A stretch of 64,000 nt of DNA, taken from Chloroflexota bacterium. GTDB lineage: Bacteria > Chloroflexota > Dehalococcoidia > Lucifugimonadales > Lucifugimonadaceae. The stretch covers positions 1 through 64,000 of the forward strand of contig JABMNN010000093.1 in the NCBI GenBank assembly GCA_013204545.1, written 5' to 3'. Positions 8,771 to 18,598 of the stretch are shown here, in pieces. A program made the translations under genes and the position numbers. Position 1 is the stretch's first letter. The number at the start of each line of letters is the position of its first letter. A model generated the notes under the pieces. It was not told the DNA's origin. It was given only the letters and a program-made list of their open reading frames with translations, and made no database searches.

Positions 8771-9274
8771 TTAGTTCGGATCAGGCGTTGAGTAGGGTTC
8801 TGAATCCATCGAATGAATATCTGAAGTCACAGTGTGCCGCCCCTGCATTACCGTCTGCGTTCGAACTAATTTCACTCTAGGATTAAATCCGGCACAAAAT
8901 TCAAAATCACGTGTACATGAAAAAATATCGCCTAAATCACCGTACCCAAGTGCTCTGTACATCTCAACGTACTTGCACCGAGTCACATCGAACGAATATC
9001 GAGTTTGGTTACTTTCTATAATCTCAAACTCAAGCGCACCATGCCTACGCCACGCATCCTTATTCGCAGCGTAGTCTTCTAGTCCATTCGAGCCGATGTC
9101 TTTGGCAAACTGTGCACCATGCTCTCTCGCGAGTTTCGTGATAGTTGTTCGGGCGATCTCGTTGGTGCGCTCGACCCCTATTTCTTCTTGGAATGCCCGA
9201 AGCATCGGGCCGAGAACCATCACCTCGACATGCCGACGATCTAAAACGTCCATCTGACTCGGATCAAATGCCAT
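8771..9274 (-). CDS. L-2-amino-thiazoline-4-carboxylic acid hydrolase-like protein
   Basis: A 167-residue protein resembling the ATC-hydrolase family (PF14196). After an N-terminal helical part the conserved core shows RCKYVEMYRALGYGDLGDIF, then CTRDFEFCAGFNPRVKLVRT. Family members often end with a GxxxCxFR motif; here that Cys is absent (RHTVTSDIHSM), so activity on the thiazoline substrate is uncertain. The gene ends before the zinc-ribbon operon and begins 42 bases after the thiolase gene on the same strand, suggesting co-transcription with the thiolase. The assignment is by pattern only. Confidence 0.6.
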   Translation of the reverse strand: MAFDPSQMDVLDRRHVEVMVLGPMLRAFQEEIGVERTNEIARTTITKLAREHGAQFAKDIGSNGLEDYAANKDAWRRHGALEFEIIESNQTRYSFDVTRCKYVEMYRALGYGDLGDIFSCTRDFEFCAGFNPRVKLVRTQTVMQGRHTVTSDIHSMDSEPYSTPDPN

Positions 9275-9316
9275 ATAGGTTTCCTTTACCTATCGGTCGC
9301 TTCAATGATTGTCAAA

Positions 9317-10513
9317 TTATTGAAGCGATATACTCATAGCAACCGCTCCACCACCTGCGTGGCAAATGACAGCAAGCCCTTCTCTACCACGAGTGGCTTT
9401 AAGACCGTACATCAAGGTGACAAGAATTCTGGCTCCGCTTGCTCCGATCGGATGCCCAAGTGCGATCGCACCACCTCTAATGTTCACGCGATTCCAATCC
9501 CAATTGAGCGCTTTGCCGTTTGCGAGCACCTGAGCCGCAAACGCTTCGTTAACCTCGATTTGATCGAATTCCCCTAGTGACTGCCCAGTTTTGTTCAGCA
9601 GCTTGGTAACGGCGATATGAGGTGCGTCAAACAACATTCCAGGCTCGTTGGCAGCATGGGCATATCCGGTAATTCTGGCGACAGGCCCGTCGGAAGTATT
9701 CGAGGCGGATTGCTCATTCGTGACCACTACAGCGGCGGCACCATCGCTGATAGATGAGGCGTTTCCTGCTGTTACCGTAGTTCCGGGTGGGAAAATTGCC
9801 GGCAAAACGGCAAGACCATCTAGTGTGGTGTTCGCACGCGGCCCTTCATCGGTGTCAACGAGGGTTACCTGTCCTCGCCTACCGATCACTCTAACCGGGG
9901 TGATTTCGTTACTGAAATAACCTTCGGCTGAAGCGGTCGAGGCGAGTCGGTGGCTGCGCTCGGAAAACAAATCTTGTTCATCACGGGTAACACCGTATTT
10001 CTCGCTTATCGCCTCTGCTGATCCACCCATATGCCGGTTCTCAAATGGGCACCATAGTCCATCGTGGATCATAGAGTCGATGAGTTTTGTGTCGCCCAGC
10101 CGTTTGCCAGTTCGGCTGTTGACCAAAAGGTGAGGGGCGGCACTCATGTTTTCCATACCACCCGCAATGACGTTAGATGCCTCGCCGAGTTGGATCGACT
10201 GAGCTGCCAGCACGATGGCTTGCATTCCAGAGGCACATGCTTTGTTGATAGTCAGCGCTGAAACCGAATTAGGTATACCGGCATTTATCGCCGCTTGTCT
10301 GGCAGGAGTTTGCCCGAGTCCAGCCGACAACATATTCCCAATGATGGTGTACTCGACCTCATCGCTCGACAATCCTGATCGATCAATCGCTGCCTTTATA
10401 GCCGTTGCGCCCAGATCAGTCGCAGCAGTGCCGGATAGATTGCCCTGGAAATTTCCGATGGGCGTTCGTGCTGCACCGGTAATAAACACTTCGCCCTTGA
10501 GCGTATTGACCAT
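9317..10513 (-). CDS. Thiolase (acetyl-CoA acetyltransferase family)
   Basis: Condenses or cleaves acyl-CoAs (acetoacetyl-CoA or beta-oxidation thiolase). At 398 residues it has standard length. The acylated Cys is in NKACASGMQAIVLA, the NEAFAAQ motif is present, GGAIALGHPIGASGARI holds the catalytic His, and the second Cys is in ICHAGGGAVAMSI (usually C-x-GG). Substrate specificity cannot be read from the sequence. It lies just upstream of the ATC-hydrolase-like gene on the minus strand. Confidence 0.92.
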   Translation of the reverse strand: MVNTLKGEVFITGAARTPIGNFQGNLSGTAATDLGATAIKAAIDRSGLSSDEVEYTIIGNMLSAGLGQTPARQAAINAGIPNSVSALTINKACASGMQAIVLAAQSIQLGEASNVIAGGMENMSAAPHLLVNSRTGKRLGDTKLIDSMIHDGLWCPFENRHMGGSAEAISEKYGVTRDEQDLFSERSHRLASTASAEGYFSNEITPVRVIGRRGQVTLVDTDEGPRANTTLDGLAVLPAIFPPGTTVTAGNASSISDGAAAVVVTNEQSASNTSDGPVARITGYAHAANEPGMLFDAPHIAVTKLLNKTGQSLGEFDQIEVNEAFAAQVLANGKALNWDWNRVNIRGGAIALGHPIGASGARILVTLMYGLKATRGREGLAVICHAGGGAVAMSISLQ

Positions 10514-10586
10514 TGAAATGCTTCCTGATGTCTTGCCTGTGAAGATGTTGTGCCGAGTATAAATCGGCTGGAGTAGTTGCGGTGAT

Positions 10587-11768
10587 TCAGGCAGTGACTA
10601 CTCGCACAGTCGGACCATCAGCTGTAAGCGCAATTTCACCGCGCTTCAAGGCGATGGCGTCGGCACCATAAATTTCCCGACGCCAGCCGCTGAGTGTCCG
10701 GATATCTGGATCTTCTTCCGTAGCAATCCGGTCGAGTTCTTTCCTGTTGGCAATCAATTGTGCTGCGACGCCATTCTCGTCGCTTCGAAGTTTGAGCAAC
10801 GCTTGCAAAAGAGCCACAAGTGTCTCATGACCACGCAGGGGCGGATTGCCCTTTTCAGGATCTGGACACTCGTCGTCGGGAAGCTCAAGTCCTACTTTTA
10901 CGGCGTCGAGGAGGGCCTCCCCGTCCCGCCCGTGAGCGAAACGTTCGTTGATTCCTCTTACCCGTTCAAGCGCAGCCGATGTTTGGGGTGAGTTCATCGC
11001 TATTTCAGCTAGCGCTTCGTCTCTACACACCCAACCTTTTGGAATATTGCGTGTCTGAGCGTTAATTTCTCGCCATTCCGTAATTTCTCTAAGCACGGCC
11101 AAAGCACGTCTCGTAGGTCGGCGAAGCCTAACTTTTCGCCAGAGATCACGGGGCTCGATGTTGTACAAATCCAGATCACGAAGATGCCCCATCTCTTCGT
11201 GCGCCCAACTGGCACGCCCCGAAACATTGAGCTGCTCAAAGAGTCTGTCGTACACGTCGACAAGGTGAGTCACGTCACCGATTGCGTATTCCACCTGATT
11301 GTCTGTAAGCGGCCGTCGCGTCCAGTCGGTCATTTGTGACCTTTTGTCGATCGACTCTCCAACTATTTGCTGAACTAAAGTGGCATATGCGGGTTGATCT
11401 CCGTACCCGCTGACCATTGCAGCGATCTGTGTGTCGAATACCGGTTCGACCAAGGTACCACTGGCGTTGAACATGATCTGCATATCTTGGCTTGCAGAGT
11501 GAAATACCTTCAACACCGATGTGTTTTTCATCAGATCGTGTACCGGCTGAAGATTGATACCGGTTGCCAGCGGGTCGATAGCAACCGCCTCAGAGCGCGT
11601 CGCTATTTGGATCAAGCAAAGAACAGGCCAGTAGGTCTTCTCTCGAACGAATTCAGTGTCGACAGTAACGAACTCAGATTTGGCGGCACGAGCGCAGAAA
11701 TCATAGACATCAGTGGAATTAGTAATAAGCACATGTTGGGTATACACCAGCCCGAAAGTTCTCGCCAT
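10587..11768 (-). CDS. rnd: Ribonuclease D
   Basis: 3'-5' exoribonuclease of the DEDD family acting on tRNA 3' ends and structured RNA. The DEDD motifs are visible: VDTEFVREKTYWP (Exo I), KVFHSASQDMQIMF (Exo II) and VEYAIGDVTHLVDVY (Exo III). An HRDC-like helical domain follows (RRPTRRALAVLREITEWREINAQTRNIPKGW is split here by function only: helices around residues 205-245 and again near 300-340). At 393 residues it is a normal size. The start at 11768 gives about ten residues before the usual beginning, so a GTG slightly downstream is possible. It lies 13 bases after comM on the same strand and probably shares its transcript. Confidence 0.92.
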   Translation of the reverse strand: MARTFGLVYTQHVLITNSTDVYDFCARAAKSEFVTVDTEFVREKTYWPVLCLIQIATRSEAVAIDPLATGINLQPVHDLMKNTSVLKVFHSASQDMQIMFNASGTLVEPVFDTQIAAMVSGYGDQPAYATLVQQIVGESIDKRSQMTDWTRRPLTDNQVEYAIGDVTHLVDVYDRLFEQLNVSGRASWAHEEMGHLRDLDLYNIEPRDLWRKVRLRRPTRRALAVLREITEWREINAQTRNIPKGWVCRDEALAEIAMNSPQTSAALERVRGINERFAHGRDGEALLDAVKVGLELPDDECPDPEKGNPPLRGHETLVALLQALLKLRSDENGVAAQLIANRKELDRIATEEDPDIRTLSGWRREIYGADAIALKRGEIALTADGPTVRVVTA

Positions 11769-11781
11769 TCCAATTGGGAGT

Positions 11782-13305
11782 TCAAGCGGTCAGTCTTGGC
11801 CTGTACTGGAGAGTCTCTGTCACGTGAGCCGTCAGAATCTCCGGTGAATCAGCGAGATCGGCGATGGTTCTGGCAACTTTTGAAACTCTGTGGAGGCCGC
11901 GTGCGGAAAGACTTAGTTGCTTCATTGCCATTTGCATCAATGACCTTGCAGAGTCGTCTACTGCACAGAAGTTCCATACCTCGACTGGTCCCATATCTGA
12001 ATTTGAAATAAGACCTGAATCGCCAAACCTTCGGTGCTGGATTGCAATTGCTCGAGAAATCCTCTCACGTACTATGTCTGAGTTTTCCGGAGAAGGTGGA
12101 GTGTTCAATTTCTCATAAGCTACACGTGGCACATCTACAAATATGTCGAATCTATCGAGTAACGGTCCCGAGATTCTTCTTTGGTACCTGCTCACCGCAC
12201 TTGATGAACATGTGCACTGCTGTTCAGTGTCTCCGCTGTATCCGCACGGGCAAGGGTTCATTGCTGCGACCAACATAAAATTCGCTGGGTAGGTGGTTGT
12301 TCCCTGCGCCCGGCTGATAGTGACCACTTTGTCTTCGATCGGTTGCCTTAGCACTTCCAACGAAGCATGCCCAAATTCGGGTAATTCATCGAGGAAAAGA
12401 ACACCACGATGGCTCAACGTTATTTCGCCTGGACGTGGATTCGCCCCACCACCGACCAATCCGGCATTTGAGATCGTGTAATGAGGAGCCCGAAATGGGC
12501 GTTCGCTGATCATCGGTTTGCCGACAGGAAGATGACCTGCAACGGAGTAAATCGTAGTTACGTCCAGAGCCTCATCTGGTGTCATCGACGGAAGTATTGA
12601 CGGCAAACTCTTCGCGAGCAAAGTCTTGCCCGAACCAGGAGGCCCTGCCATTAGTAGATTGTGCCCACCTGCTGCCGCAACTTCGATTGCACGTTTGGCG
12701 TGCTCCTGTCCTCGAACATCAGAGATATCCGGACCTACAGGTTTATTGGCTCGGTATTCGCTCAGGTTAACAGGTTCACTAACCGGTTCGATTTTCCGTT
12801 CAGACCGCAGGTAGGCGATCATTTCAGCGAGGTTCGCAACTGGAAAGACTTCGATGCCATGAACGAGTGCTGCCTCATCGGCATTGAGCCTGGGAACAAA
12901 AGCACGCGTAAAGCCTTGGCGTTTTCCTACAGCAACCATTGGCAAAATACCCTGTGTTGCTCTCAATGATCCGTCGAGCGCCAGTTCCCCGAGCAGGATT
13001 GACTTGGAGTCGAGTTCAGGCACCTGGCCAGTACTTATCAGAATTCCAATTGCGATAGGTAAGTCATACGCAGGTCCAGATTTACGAACATCAGCAGGTG
13101 CGAGGTTCACTGCTATCCGACGCATAGGAAATTCAACCCCTGAATTTCTGATTGCCGCCCGCACTCTTTCTTTCGATTCCTGTACAGCTGTATCTGCCAA
13201 ACCGACAATGTGAAATGCGGGCAGTCCTGGTGCTATATCGACCTCAGTCTCGACGAGAACACCATCGAGCCCAACTAGGGCACAAGTACGAGTTTTTGCA
13301 AGCAT
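11782..13305 (-). CDS. comM: ComM/YifB family Mg-chelatase-like AAA ATPase
   Basis: YifB/ComM proteins are hexameric helicases that help branch migration during natural transformation. This one has 507 residues. The N-terminal Lon-like fold starts MLAKTRTCALVGLDGV. The ATPase core has LLMAGPPGSGKTLLAKSLP (Walker A), GVLFLDELPEFGH (Walker B) and the Cys cluster in MNPCPCGYSGDTEQQCTCS. The C-terminal part ends with LSARGLHRVSKVARTIADL. The start and length fit the family. It is followed by rnd on the same strand. Confidence 0.95.
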   Translation of the reverse strand: MLAKTRTCALVGLDGVLVETEVDIAPGLPAFHIVGLADTAVQESKERVRAAIRNSGVEFPMRRIAVNLAPADVRKSGPAYDLPIAIGILISTGQVPELDSKSILLGELALDGSLRATQGILPMVAVGKRQGFTRAFVPRLNADEAALVHGIEVFPVANLAEMIAYLRSERKIEPVSEPVNLSEYRANKPVGPDISDVRGQEHAKRAIEVAAAGGHNLLMAGPPGSGKTLLAKSLPSILPSMTPDEALDVTTIYSVAGHLPVGKPMISERPFRAPHYTISNAGLVGGGANPRPGEITLSHRGVLFLDELPEFGHASLEVLRQPIEDKVVTISRAQGTTTYPANFMLVAAMNPCPCGYSGDTEQQCTCSSSAVSRYQRRISGPLLDRFDIFVDVPRVAYEKLNTPPSPENSDIVRERISRAIAIQHRRFGDSGLISNSDMGPVEVWNFCAVDDSARSLMQMAMKQLSLSARGLHRVSKVARTIADLADSPEILTAHVTETLQYRPRLTA

Positions 13306-13557
13306 CGCAACAGCTCCTCAACGAATCTCACGGTTATAGGTAATTTCCTATGTCCGAAGAGCATGTTAGGAGACAGTTCGTGCAAGACGAAATCGGAATG
13401 TCAATCTCGATCAGCAAACCATATTCACACCATGTGTAAACCAGATATCGCGCCTAATTGAGAGAGATTGTCAGAGTATTAGTACAAAGAAATGTCCGCT
13501 AATCGTTCGTGTCCCGACCATGAACGTGGACGGAATACGAAAGTATAGGAATAAACC

Positions 13558-13974
13558 ATGCCGACGATTCTTGTCGTTGACGACCATGAAGAGATACGAG
13601 AAGCATTAGCTGAAATTCTCGAAGAAGAAGGTCACAAGATACTTCAGGCCGGAGACGGTTTACAGGCTCTTGAAATGATCGCATCTTCACGTCCTGATGT
13701 TGTATTGCTTGATATTGCAATGCCCGGAATGGATGGGCTAGAGACGTTGCGACGGTTGAAGGAACAGCCTGAGTGTTCCGCTTTGCCAGTGATAATGGTT
13801 ACCGCTCAAGGTGATCGCCAGAACATGGTGAAAGCGGTTCAACTTGGTGTCCGTGATTACATAACAAAACCGTGGGAACCTGGCGAAGTTGAGATGTGCG
13901 TCAATTGGGCGCTTAAGGCTGCCAATGTTGCGACCACTCATCAAGGGGCAACTCAGCTCGCTCAGTCCGCGTAG
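13558..13974 (+). CDS. Single-domain CheY-like response regulator
   Basis: A 138-residue receiver domain with no output domain. It has the acidic pair D8/D9 (VVDDHEE), phosphoacceptor D52 in LLDIAMPGMDG, T82 (MVTAQGD) and K104 (ITKPW). The C-terminal ~20 residues after the last helix are short and polar. No histidine kinase lies nearby, so its partner must be elsewhere. It is divergently oriented from comM, with 252 bases between them that should hold both promoters. AGGAATAAACC precedes the ATG. Confidence 0.93.
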   Translation: MPTILVVDDHEEIREALAEILEEEGHKILQAGDGLQALEMIASSRPDVVLLDIAMPGMDGLETLRRLKEQPECSALPVIMVTAQGDRQNMVKAVQLGVRDYITKPWEPGEVEMCVNWALKAANVATTHQGATQLAQSA

Positions 13975-14279
13975 GCAACTCACCGAATCTAACTGAAATT
14001 CTCTCCGTTTACGACGGGGGAATTCGTTTGCCTCACAGCTTTGATAACACCATAAAGAACCGTACACCGTACGTTCGCGTCTAGAATGGTAGAAACTGAT
14101 CATCAACTGAGCAAAGTGAACGATTTATCGTGGACGAACAGACCTATAGAGGTCGAAAACACCCGCCATACTGCACCTGTGCCATGTGTACAGCTAATCG
14201 TCTGAAGCGAAATACAGTGTCAGGGCCGAATAAATTGGTCGCACGGATTTTGCGGCTAATACGATTGAGACAATGATTT
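13975..14279. other. Intergenic region
   Basis: This 305-base gap lies between the response regulator (plus strand) and the small membrane protein (minus strand), so transcription converges here. I see no strong hairpin with a T-tract and no RNA gene. Confidence 0.35.
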
Positions 14280-14495
14280 TTAGAGGCTGTCGGTTCCGTA
14301 GAACTTCCCCCACGCCCAACCTATCCCCAGTCCGATCAGAACAGAAAACGGGATACCAATCAAAAGGCTGACTAATGCGACGTCTTTGACATTTGTTTCT
14401 GCGGAATCGAACTGCAGCAGCGAAATGATGAGAAATACGATTCCCATCACGAATCCCAGACCAGCGCCCATTAACGCCGGTTTGCTAAATCTCAA
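14280..14495 (-). CDS. Small two-pass membrane protein, 71 aa
   Basis: A protein of 71 residues with two strongly hydrophobic helices (residues ~8-28, GAGLGFVMGIVFLIISLLQF, and ~42-62, VSLLIGIPFSVLIGLGIG) joined by a short acidic loop. No family is recognised. It starts 34 bases after the C45 hydrolase gene on the same strand and may be co-transcribed with it. Confidence 0.6.
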   Translation of the reverse strand: MRFSKPALMGAGLGFVMGIVFLIISLLQFDSAETNVKDVALVSLLIGIPFSVLIGLGIGWAWGKFYGTDSL

Positions 14496-14529
14496 CTAAG
14501 TCAATCTCCTGTACTCATTTGCAGCCCGA

Positions 14530-15615
14530 TCAACCTGCGTTATACGTTTCGTAGGCATTCTCGCATGGATTTCCGTTCGAGATGTGCATTCGACGTTCGC
14601 TAGGTTCAAGGATGATCGAGATGACAGTGCGTTGCCAGCCGGTGTTTAGGTCAGCGTTTGGATGTCGACAGATCGAAGTTGGGAAACCATCGTGGTCAGA
14701 TAATAGATTTTTTGCATGATCGAGTGATATTTGCCCTATCACCAGTTGTTTAGACAACAACGTCTGGCCACGATCTCTCCTTTCGAATGACTGACCGTAA
14801 ATACGATCAGCGAAATCCGCGTTATGTGACTCAAACACTGGGTGAACACAATGATTTGTGTGGATCAGTATTCCCTCCGAATCAGATCTTACCGATTCAA
14901 CAGATTCCGGAGTGACTTCCAAGTTGAGCGGTCCCTCATCTGTAATCATCGCTGCATTCGCCGTGAGCGCACGCGGAGCGGATTTCACAGCTCTTACTGC
15001 GTCTGCAGTCGATCCTGACTCGAGGATGGCTCGAACAAAAAAATACCAAGGCATACCCGATGCATCCGATGGTCCGTTCAGGGCGTTCATACAAATTCCG
15101 ATGCCAGCCGAGTTGAATCCCATATATGCGACCAATCCTGGCTGCATCCATGAAGTGAACGGCGTCTTGCGAGTTCCTTTTCTCGTAATTACAGCCGATA
15201 ACGGTGCCATTGCCGGATCGTTGTCCCAGTTTTGCCCTGCAAATCCCTTCCCAGATCCGGACGATTCGGCGGAGATCATGATCGACGTACAGCCTTCCGA
15301 AGTGTCGCCCAGCATGTTTCTGGCATTCAACACCATCAGACGTTCGACAGGTACGCCAGAGGCCTGGGCAGTGCCATACAGTTCAGCGAGGGAGTCAGGA
15401 AAGAACTCTTTGACTCTGGCGAAACTCAGGCTCGCTACTATCTCTGCTCGTTCCCATGAGATCTGTTGTTGCGTTCCCTTGTTGAAGCGATCAAGTACAA
15501 GATCAGACACATCGACTATCTGCTGCCGAAAGTGTTCACCGATTTGGTGACCCATTTCAATGGGTGACCCTGAAACCACTAATTCAGGAAATCGCTTGCT
15601 GGTGTTTGAGGTCAT
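14530..15615 (-). CDS. C45-family Ntn hydrolase (acyl-CoA:6-APA acyltransferase-like)
   Basis: Cysteine Ntn-hydrolase related to the penicillin acyltransferase (AAT) / peptidase C45 family, which self-cleaves before a Cys that then acts as nucleophile on amides. The likely nucleophile is in DTSEGCTSIM (about residue 109 from the chosen start), followed by FAGQNWDNDP, which resembles the family's oxyanion/Asn region. The C-terminal half has ILIHTNHCVHPVFE. I choose the ATG at 15615 (MTSNTSKRFPELVVSG); an ATG at 15666 would add 17 residues. The substrate is unknown; bacterial members are usually unassigned. It is divergent from the IlvD/Edd dehydratase gene. Confidence 0.75.
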   Translation of the reverse strand: MTSNTSKRFPELVVSGSPIEMGHQIGEHFRQQIVDVSDLVLDRFNKGTQQQISWERAEIVASLSFARVKEFFPDSLAELYGTAQASGVPVERLMVLNARNMLGDTSEGCTSIMISAESSGSGKGFAGQNWDNDPAMAPLSAVITRKGTRKTPFTSWMQPGLVAYMGFNSAGIGICMNALNGPSDASGMPWYFFVRAILESGSTADAVRAVKSAPRALTANAAMITDEGPLNLEVTPESVESVRSDSEGILIHTNHCVHPVFESHNADFADRIYGQSFERRDRGQTLLSKQLVIGQISLDHAKNLLSDHDGFPTSICRHPNADLNTGWQRTVISIILEPSERRMHISNGNPCENAYETYNAG

Positions 15616-15748
15616 ATCCTTGTTTCGAATCTTTCCGTCCATCCGAATCAGGTGTACTGACACCAATTGACATCAAAATACCACAGGGTTGTTTGCTAGA
15701 CTCGCCGCCTCTCAAGATTTCTTTAACTAATTATGGGGACAAATAGTG

Positions 15749-17515
15749 ATGAGTACTGACCAAGGGAATGGCAAAATTCTTCGTTCCGCCGAATGGTTTG
15801 GCACAAGGGATCTTGAAGGATTCCTGCATCGCTCAGGTCTGAAAAATCAGGGCTGGTCCGAAAAGTCTTTTGCTGGTCGCCCTGTGATAGGAATTGCTAA
15901 TTCATGGTCAGAAGCGACTCATTGCAATGCTCACTTGCGTGGCCTTGCAGAGCATGTGAAGCGCGGTGTTCTAGCTGCAGGCGGTTTTCCGATTGAATTT
16001 CCAACGATTTCTCTCGGCGAATTCTTCCTCTCTCCAACTTCAATGTTCTGCCGAAATCTAATGTCGATGGATGTCGAGGAGATGATCCGCGGTCTTCCGA
16101 TCGATGGCGTCGTTCTACTTTCTGGGTGCGATAAAACTACCCCTGCAATGCTCATGGGAGCGGCTTCAGCTGATGTGCCAGCCATCGTTCTTACCGGTGG
16201 ACCACAGTTAAAGGGCAATTGGAAGGGTGAAGAACTCGGATCGTGCACTGACTGCCGGCGTTACTGGTCAGAGCTACGAGCTGGAACAATCACTCAGGCC
16301 GACTACGATTCAATGGAAGCGGCCATATACCGTTCGCCTGGTCACTGCATGGTCATGGGTACGGCATCGACAATGGGCGCAATTGTCGAGACACTCGGCA
16401 TGTGTCTCCCGGGTGGAGCTGCTGTTCCAGGTGCCGACTCGCGAAGAAAAGTCATGGCCGAAGACTCAGGGCGAGCCGCTGTTAATCTGGTCCAAAAAGG
16501 TATTCGCCCTTCCGACATCCTTACCCCCACCGCTTTTGACAATGCCATTCGGATCCTGCTTGCGTCCGGAGGTTCTACCAACGCCATCATTCACCTAACG
16601 GCTATTGCAGGTCGGGCAGGTATCAAGCTGCCACTTGAACGATTCAACGAGTTATCCGAAACCACACCGGTAATCGTTAATCTCAAACCTGGCGGAAAGT
16701 ACCTGATGGAAGATTTGTTTTATGCCGGTGGTGTCGGAGCTGTTCTCAAAAAAATGTCTGGCCTCCTCAACCTCGATTGCCTTACGGTTACAGGTGACAC
16801 ACTCGGAGAAAATATCATCGACGCTGAATGCCACAACGACGATGTAGTGCTCTCACCGGAAAACCCTCTAGCGAAAGAAGGCGGTCTAACTGTTCTGAAA
16901 GGCTCACTCGCTCCAGACGGCGCGGTGATCAAACACATCGCAGCCTCTCCAGAGCTACTGAAGCATACAGGCCGGGCAGTCGTGTTCGAGAATCCCCTCG
17001 ATCTGAAGAATCGTATCGATGATCCTGACCTCGATGTGACCAAAAACGACATTCTCGTCATGAAGGGTGCCGGACCCGTGGGCGGTCCTGGTATGCCAGA
17101 GGCCGGATTCCTGCCACTGCCGAAGAAGCTCTTGGCTCAGGGTGTGAGAGACATGGTGCGAATATCCGATGCTCGAATGAGCGGCACGGCATTCGGAACT
17201 ATCGTGCTCCACGTTTCTCCAGAATCGACGATTGGCGGACCGCTGGCCCTCGTTCAATCCGGAGACATGATCACACTCGATGTGAAAGCGAAAATACTTG
17301 ATCTCAATGTTGACGCAGTCGAACTCGAAAGACGCCGTGCGAATCTGCCTGCACCTCTGGTCGATGGTGGCTTTTCAAGAGGCTACGGAAAAATGTACTC
17401 GCAGCACATCACGCAAGCACAAGATGGCTGCGACTTCGATTTCTTGATCGGCAGAACACCGGTCGAAACCCACATAGAAGTTGCAGGTCACAATGCTGGC
17501 TTCCACACTGGCTGA
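15749..17515 (+). CDS. IlvD/Edd-family dehydratase, probably a sugar-acid (pentonate/hexonate) dehydratase
   Basis: Fe-S dependent dehydratase that removes water from a vicinal diol to give a 2-keto acid. At ~588 residues it fits the family. The cluster Cys residues are plausible in ATHCNAHLRG, LLSGCDKTTPAMLMGA and ETLGMCLPGGAAVPG. The N-terminal LRSAEWFGTRDLEGFLHRSG and the FPIEFPTISLGEFFLSPTSM segment are closer to L-arabonate and related sugar-acid dehydratases than to dihydroxyacid dehydratase of branched-chain synthesis. GGGGAC lies upstream of both a GTG (15746) and the ATG (15749). The genes on the opposite strand next to it (aldo/keto reductase, TtuC-like and GarR-like dehydrogenases) support a role in sugar-acid catabolism. 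Confidence 0.88.
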   Translation: MSTDQGNGKILRSAEWFGTRDLEGFLHRSGLKNQGWSEKSFAGRPVIGIANSWSEATHCNAHLRGLAEHVKRGVLAAGGFPIEFPTISLGEFFLSPTSMFCRNLMSMDVEEMIRGLPIDGVVLLSGCDKTTPAMLMGAASADVPAIVLTGGPQLKGNWKGEELGSCTDCRRYWSELRAGTITQADYDSMEAAIYRSPGHCMVMGTASTMGAIVETLGMCLPGGAAVPGADSRRKVMAEDSGRAAVNLVQKGIRPSDILTPTAFDNAIRILLASGGSTNAIIHLTAIAGRAGIKLPLERFNELSETTPVIVNLKPGGKYLMEDLFYAGGVGAVLKKMSGLLNLDCLTVTGDTLGENIIDAECHNDDVVLSPENPLAKEGGLTVLKGSLAPDGAVIKHIAASPELLKHTGRAVVFENPLDLKNRIDDPDLDVTKNDILVMKGAGPVGGPGMPEAGFLPLPKKLLAQGVRDMVRISDARMSGTAFGTIVLHVSPESTIGGPLALVQSGDMITLDVKAKILDLNVDAVELERRRANLPAPLVDGGFSRGYGKMYSQHITQAQDGCDFDFLIGRTPVETHIEVAGHNAGFHTG

Positions 17516-17532
17516 TCTCACTAGGTGATCAT

Positions 17533-18552
17533 TTAGTTAGGAGTCGGTGCGTTGTCGGGTATGAGCCCGGCCGAACGCATGTCACTCCATACCGCGGCGG
17601 GAATTTTCTGCTGTACCATCGCGATATTTTGCTCTAACTCGGTAATCGACTGAGCACCTGGAACAGCCGTGGCGATTGCTGGGTGGGCGAGCACGAATTG
17701 AAGTGCAGCGGCTTTTAGGTCAACTTGGTGTGCGTTACATATTTCAGTCAACTTGCGAGCCTGAGCAACCAAGTCACTCGAAGCCTGCTCGTAGTCGAAC
17801 GTGACGGGAGAAGAAAGATCTCGTGCCAAAATGCCTGAGTTGTACGGTCCCCCAACGGTGATCTTCACGTCTCGTTCGATACAAGCAGGTAGGAACTCAT
17901 CTAGTCCAGAGTGATCCAGCAGCGTATAGCGCCCAGCAAGAAGAATAATGTCGAGGTCAAACCGCTTAACGAATAGAAGGGGCATCTGCCATTCGTTCAT
18001 TCCGCATCCTATCGCCTTGATCATCCCCTGCTCTCGAAGTTCGATCAACGCAGGAAAAGCCTCGTTCATGGTCTGTTCTTCACCGTAAGCTTCAACGTCA
18101 GGATCGTGAACGTAAATGATTTCTATGCTGTCTAGATTTAGTCGGTTCAGGCTTTCTTCGATCGAACGATGTACGTCGTCGCGGGTCCACGAATTCACCG
18201 ACACAAGTTCGCCAAGGCCGTCGGGATCATCTTCCACAGACACCCCACCGCGCACAGGATTAAGAACGCGACCAACCTTAGTGGAAACCACGAACGATTC
18301 ACGGTCTGCCGAGGCATAAGCCGATTGTCCGAGTCGAGCCTCTGCTCGCCCTATGCCGTACAGCGGAGCTGTATCGACATACGAGATGCCAAGTTCTTGA
18401 GCACGGTTGATGATGCGAACCGCTTCATCATGGGCTGTGCCGCCGTACAAGCCATCTCCAAGAATCATCCCGCTTAGAGGCGCTGTACCAAGACCGAGCC
18501 TTGGTACAGACACACCTGTGTTCCCAATTCGAACTTTCTGAAATGGATCCAT
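17533..18552 (-). CDS. Aldo/keto reductase (aldose/fucose dehydrogenase-like)
   Basis: NAD(P)-dependent TIM-barrel oxidoreductase of 339 residues. The catalytic tetrad is visible as Asp and Tyr in YVDTAPLYGIGRAEARLG, Lys in VVSTKVGR and His in IIYVHDPDVE. The subfamily resembles D-threo-aldose 1-dehydrogenase / L-fucose dehydrogenase proteins. Oxidation of an aldose to the lactone would feed the neighbouring dehydratase (15749-17515), so both could serve one sugar oxidation route. It ends convergently with that gene, 17 bases away, and is transcribed with the TtuC-like gene upstream (46-base gap). Confidence 0.9.
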   Translation of the reverse strand: MDPFQKVRIGNTGVSVPRLGLGTAPLSGMILGDGLYGGTAHDEAVRIINRAQELGISYVDTAPLYGIGRAEARLGQSAYASADRESFVVSTKVGRVLNPVRGGVSVEDDPDGLGELVSVNSWTRDDVHRSIEESLNRLNLDSIEIIYVHDPDVEAYGEEQTMNEAFPALIELREQGMIKAIGCGMNEWQMPLLFVKRFDLDIILLAGRYTLLDHSGLDEFLPACIERDVKITVGGPYNSGILARDLSSPVTFDYEQASSDLVAQARKLTEICNAHQVDLKAAALQFVLAHPAIATAVPGAQSITELEQNIAMVQQKIPAAVWSDMRSAGLIPDNAPTPN

Positions 18553-18598
18553 ATAGATGAATTGTCCTCTTGTCTGCCGTTTAACACGGGGCTGGAGA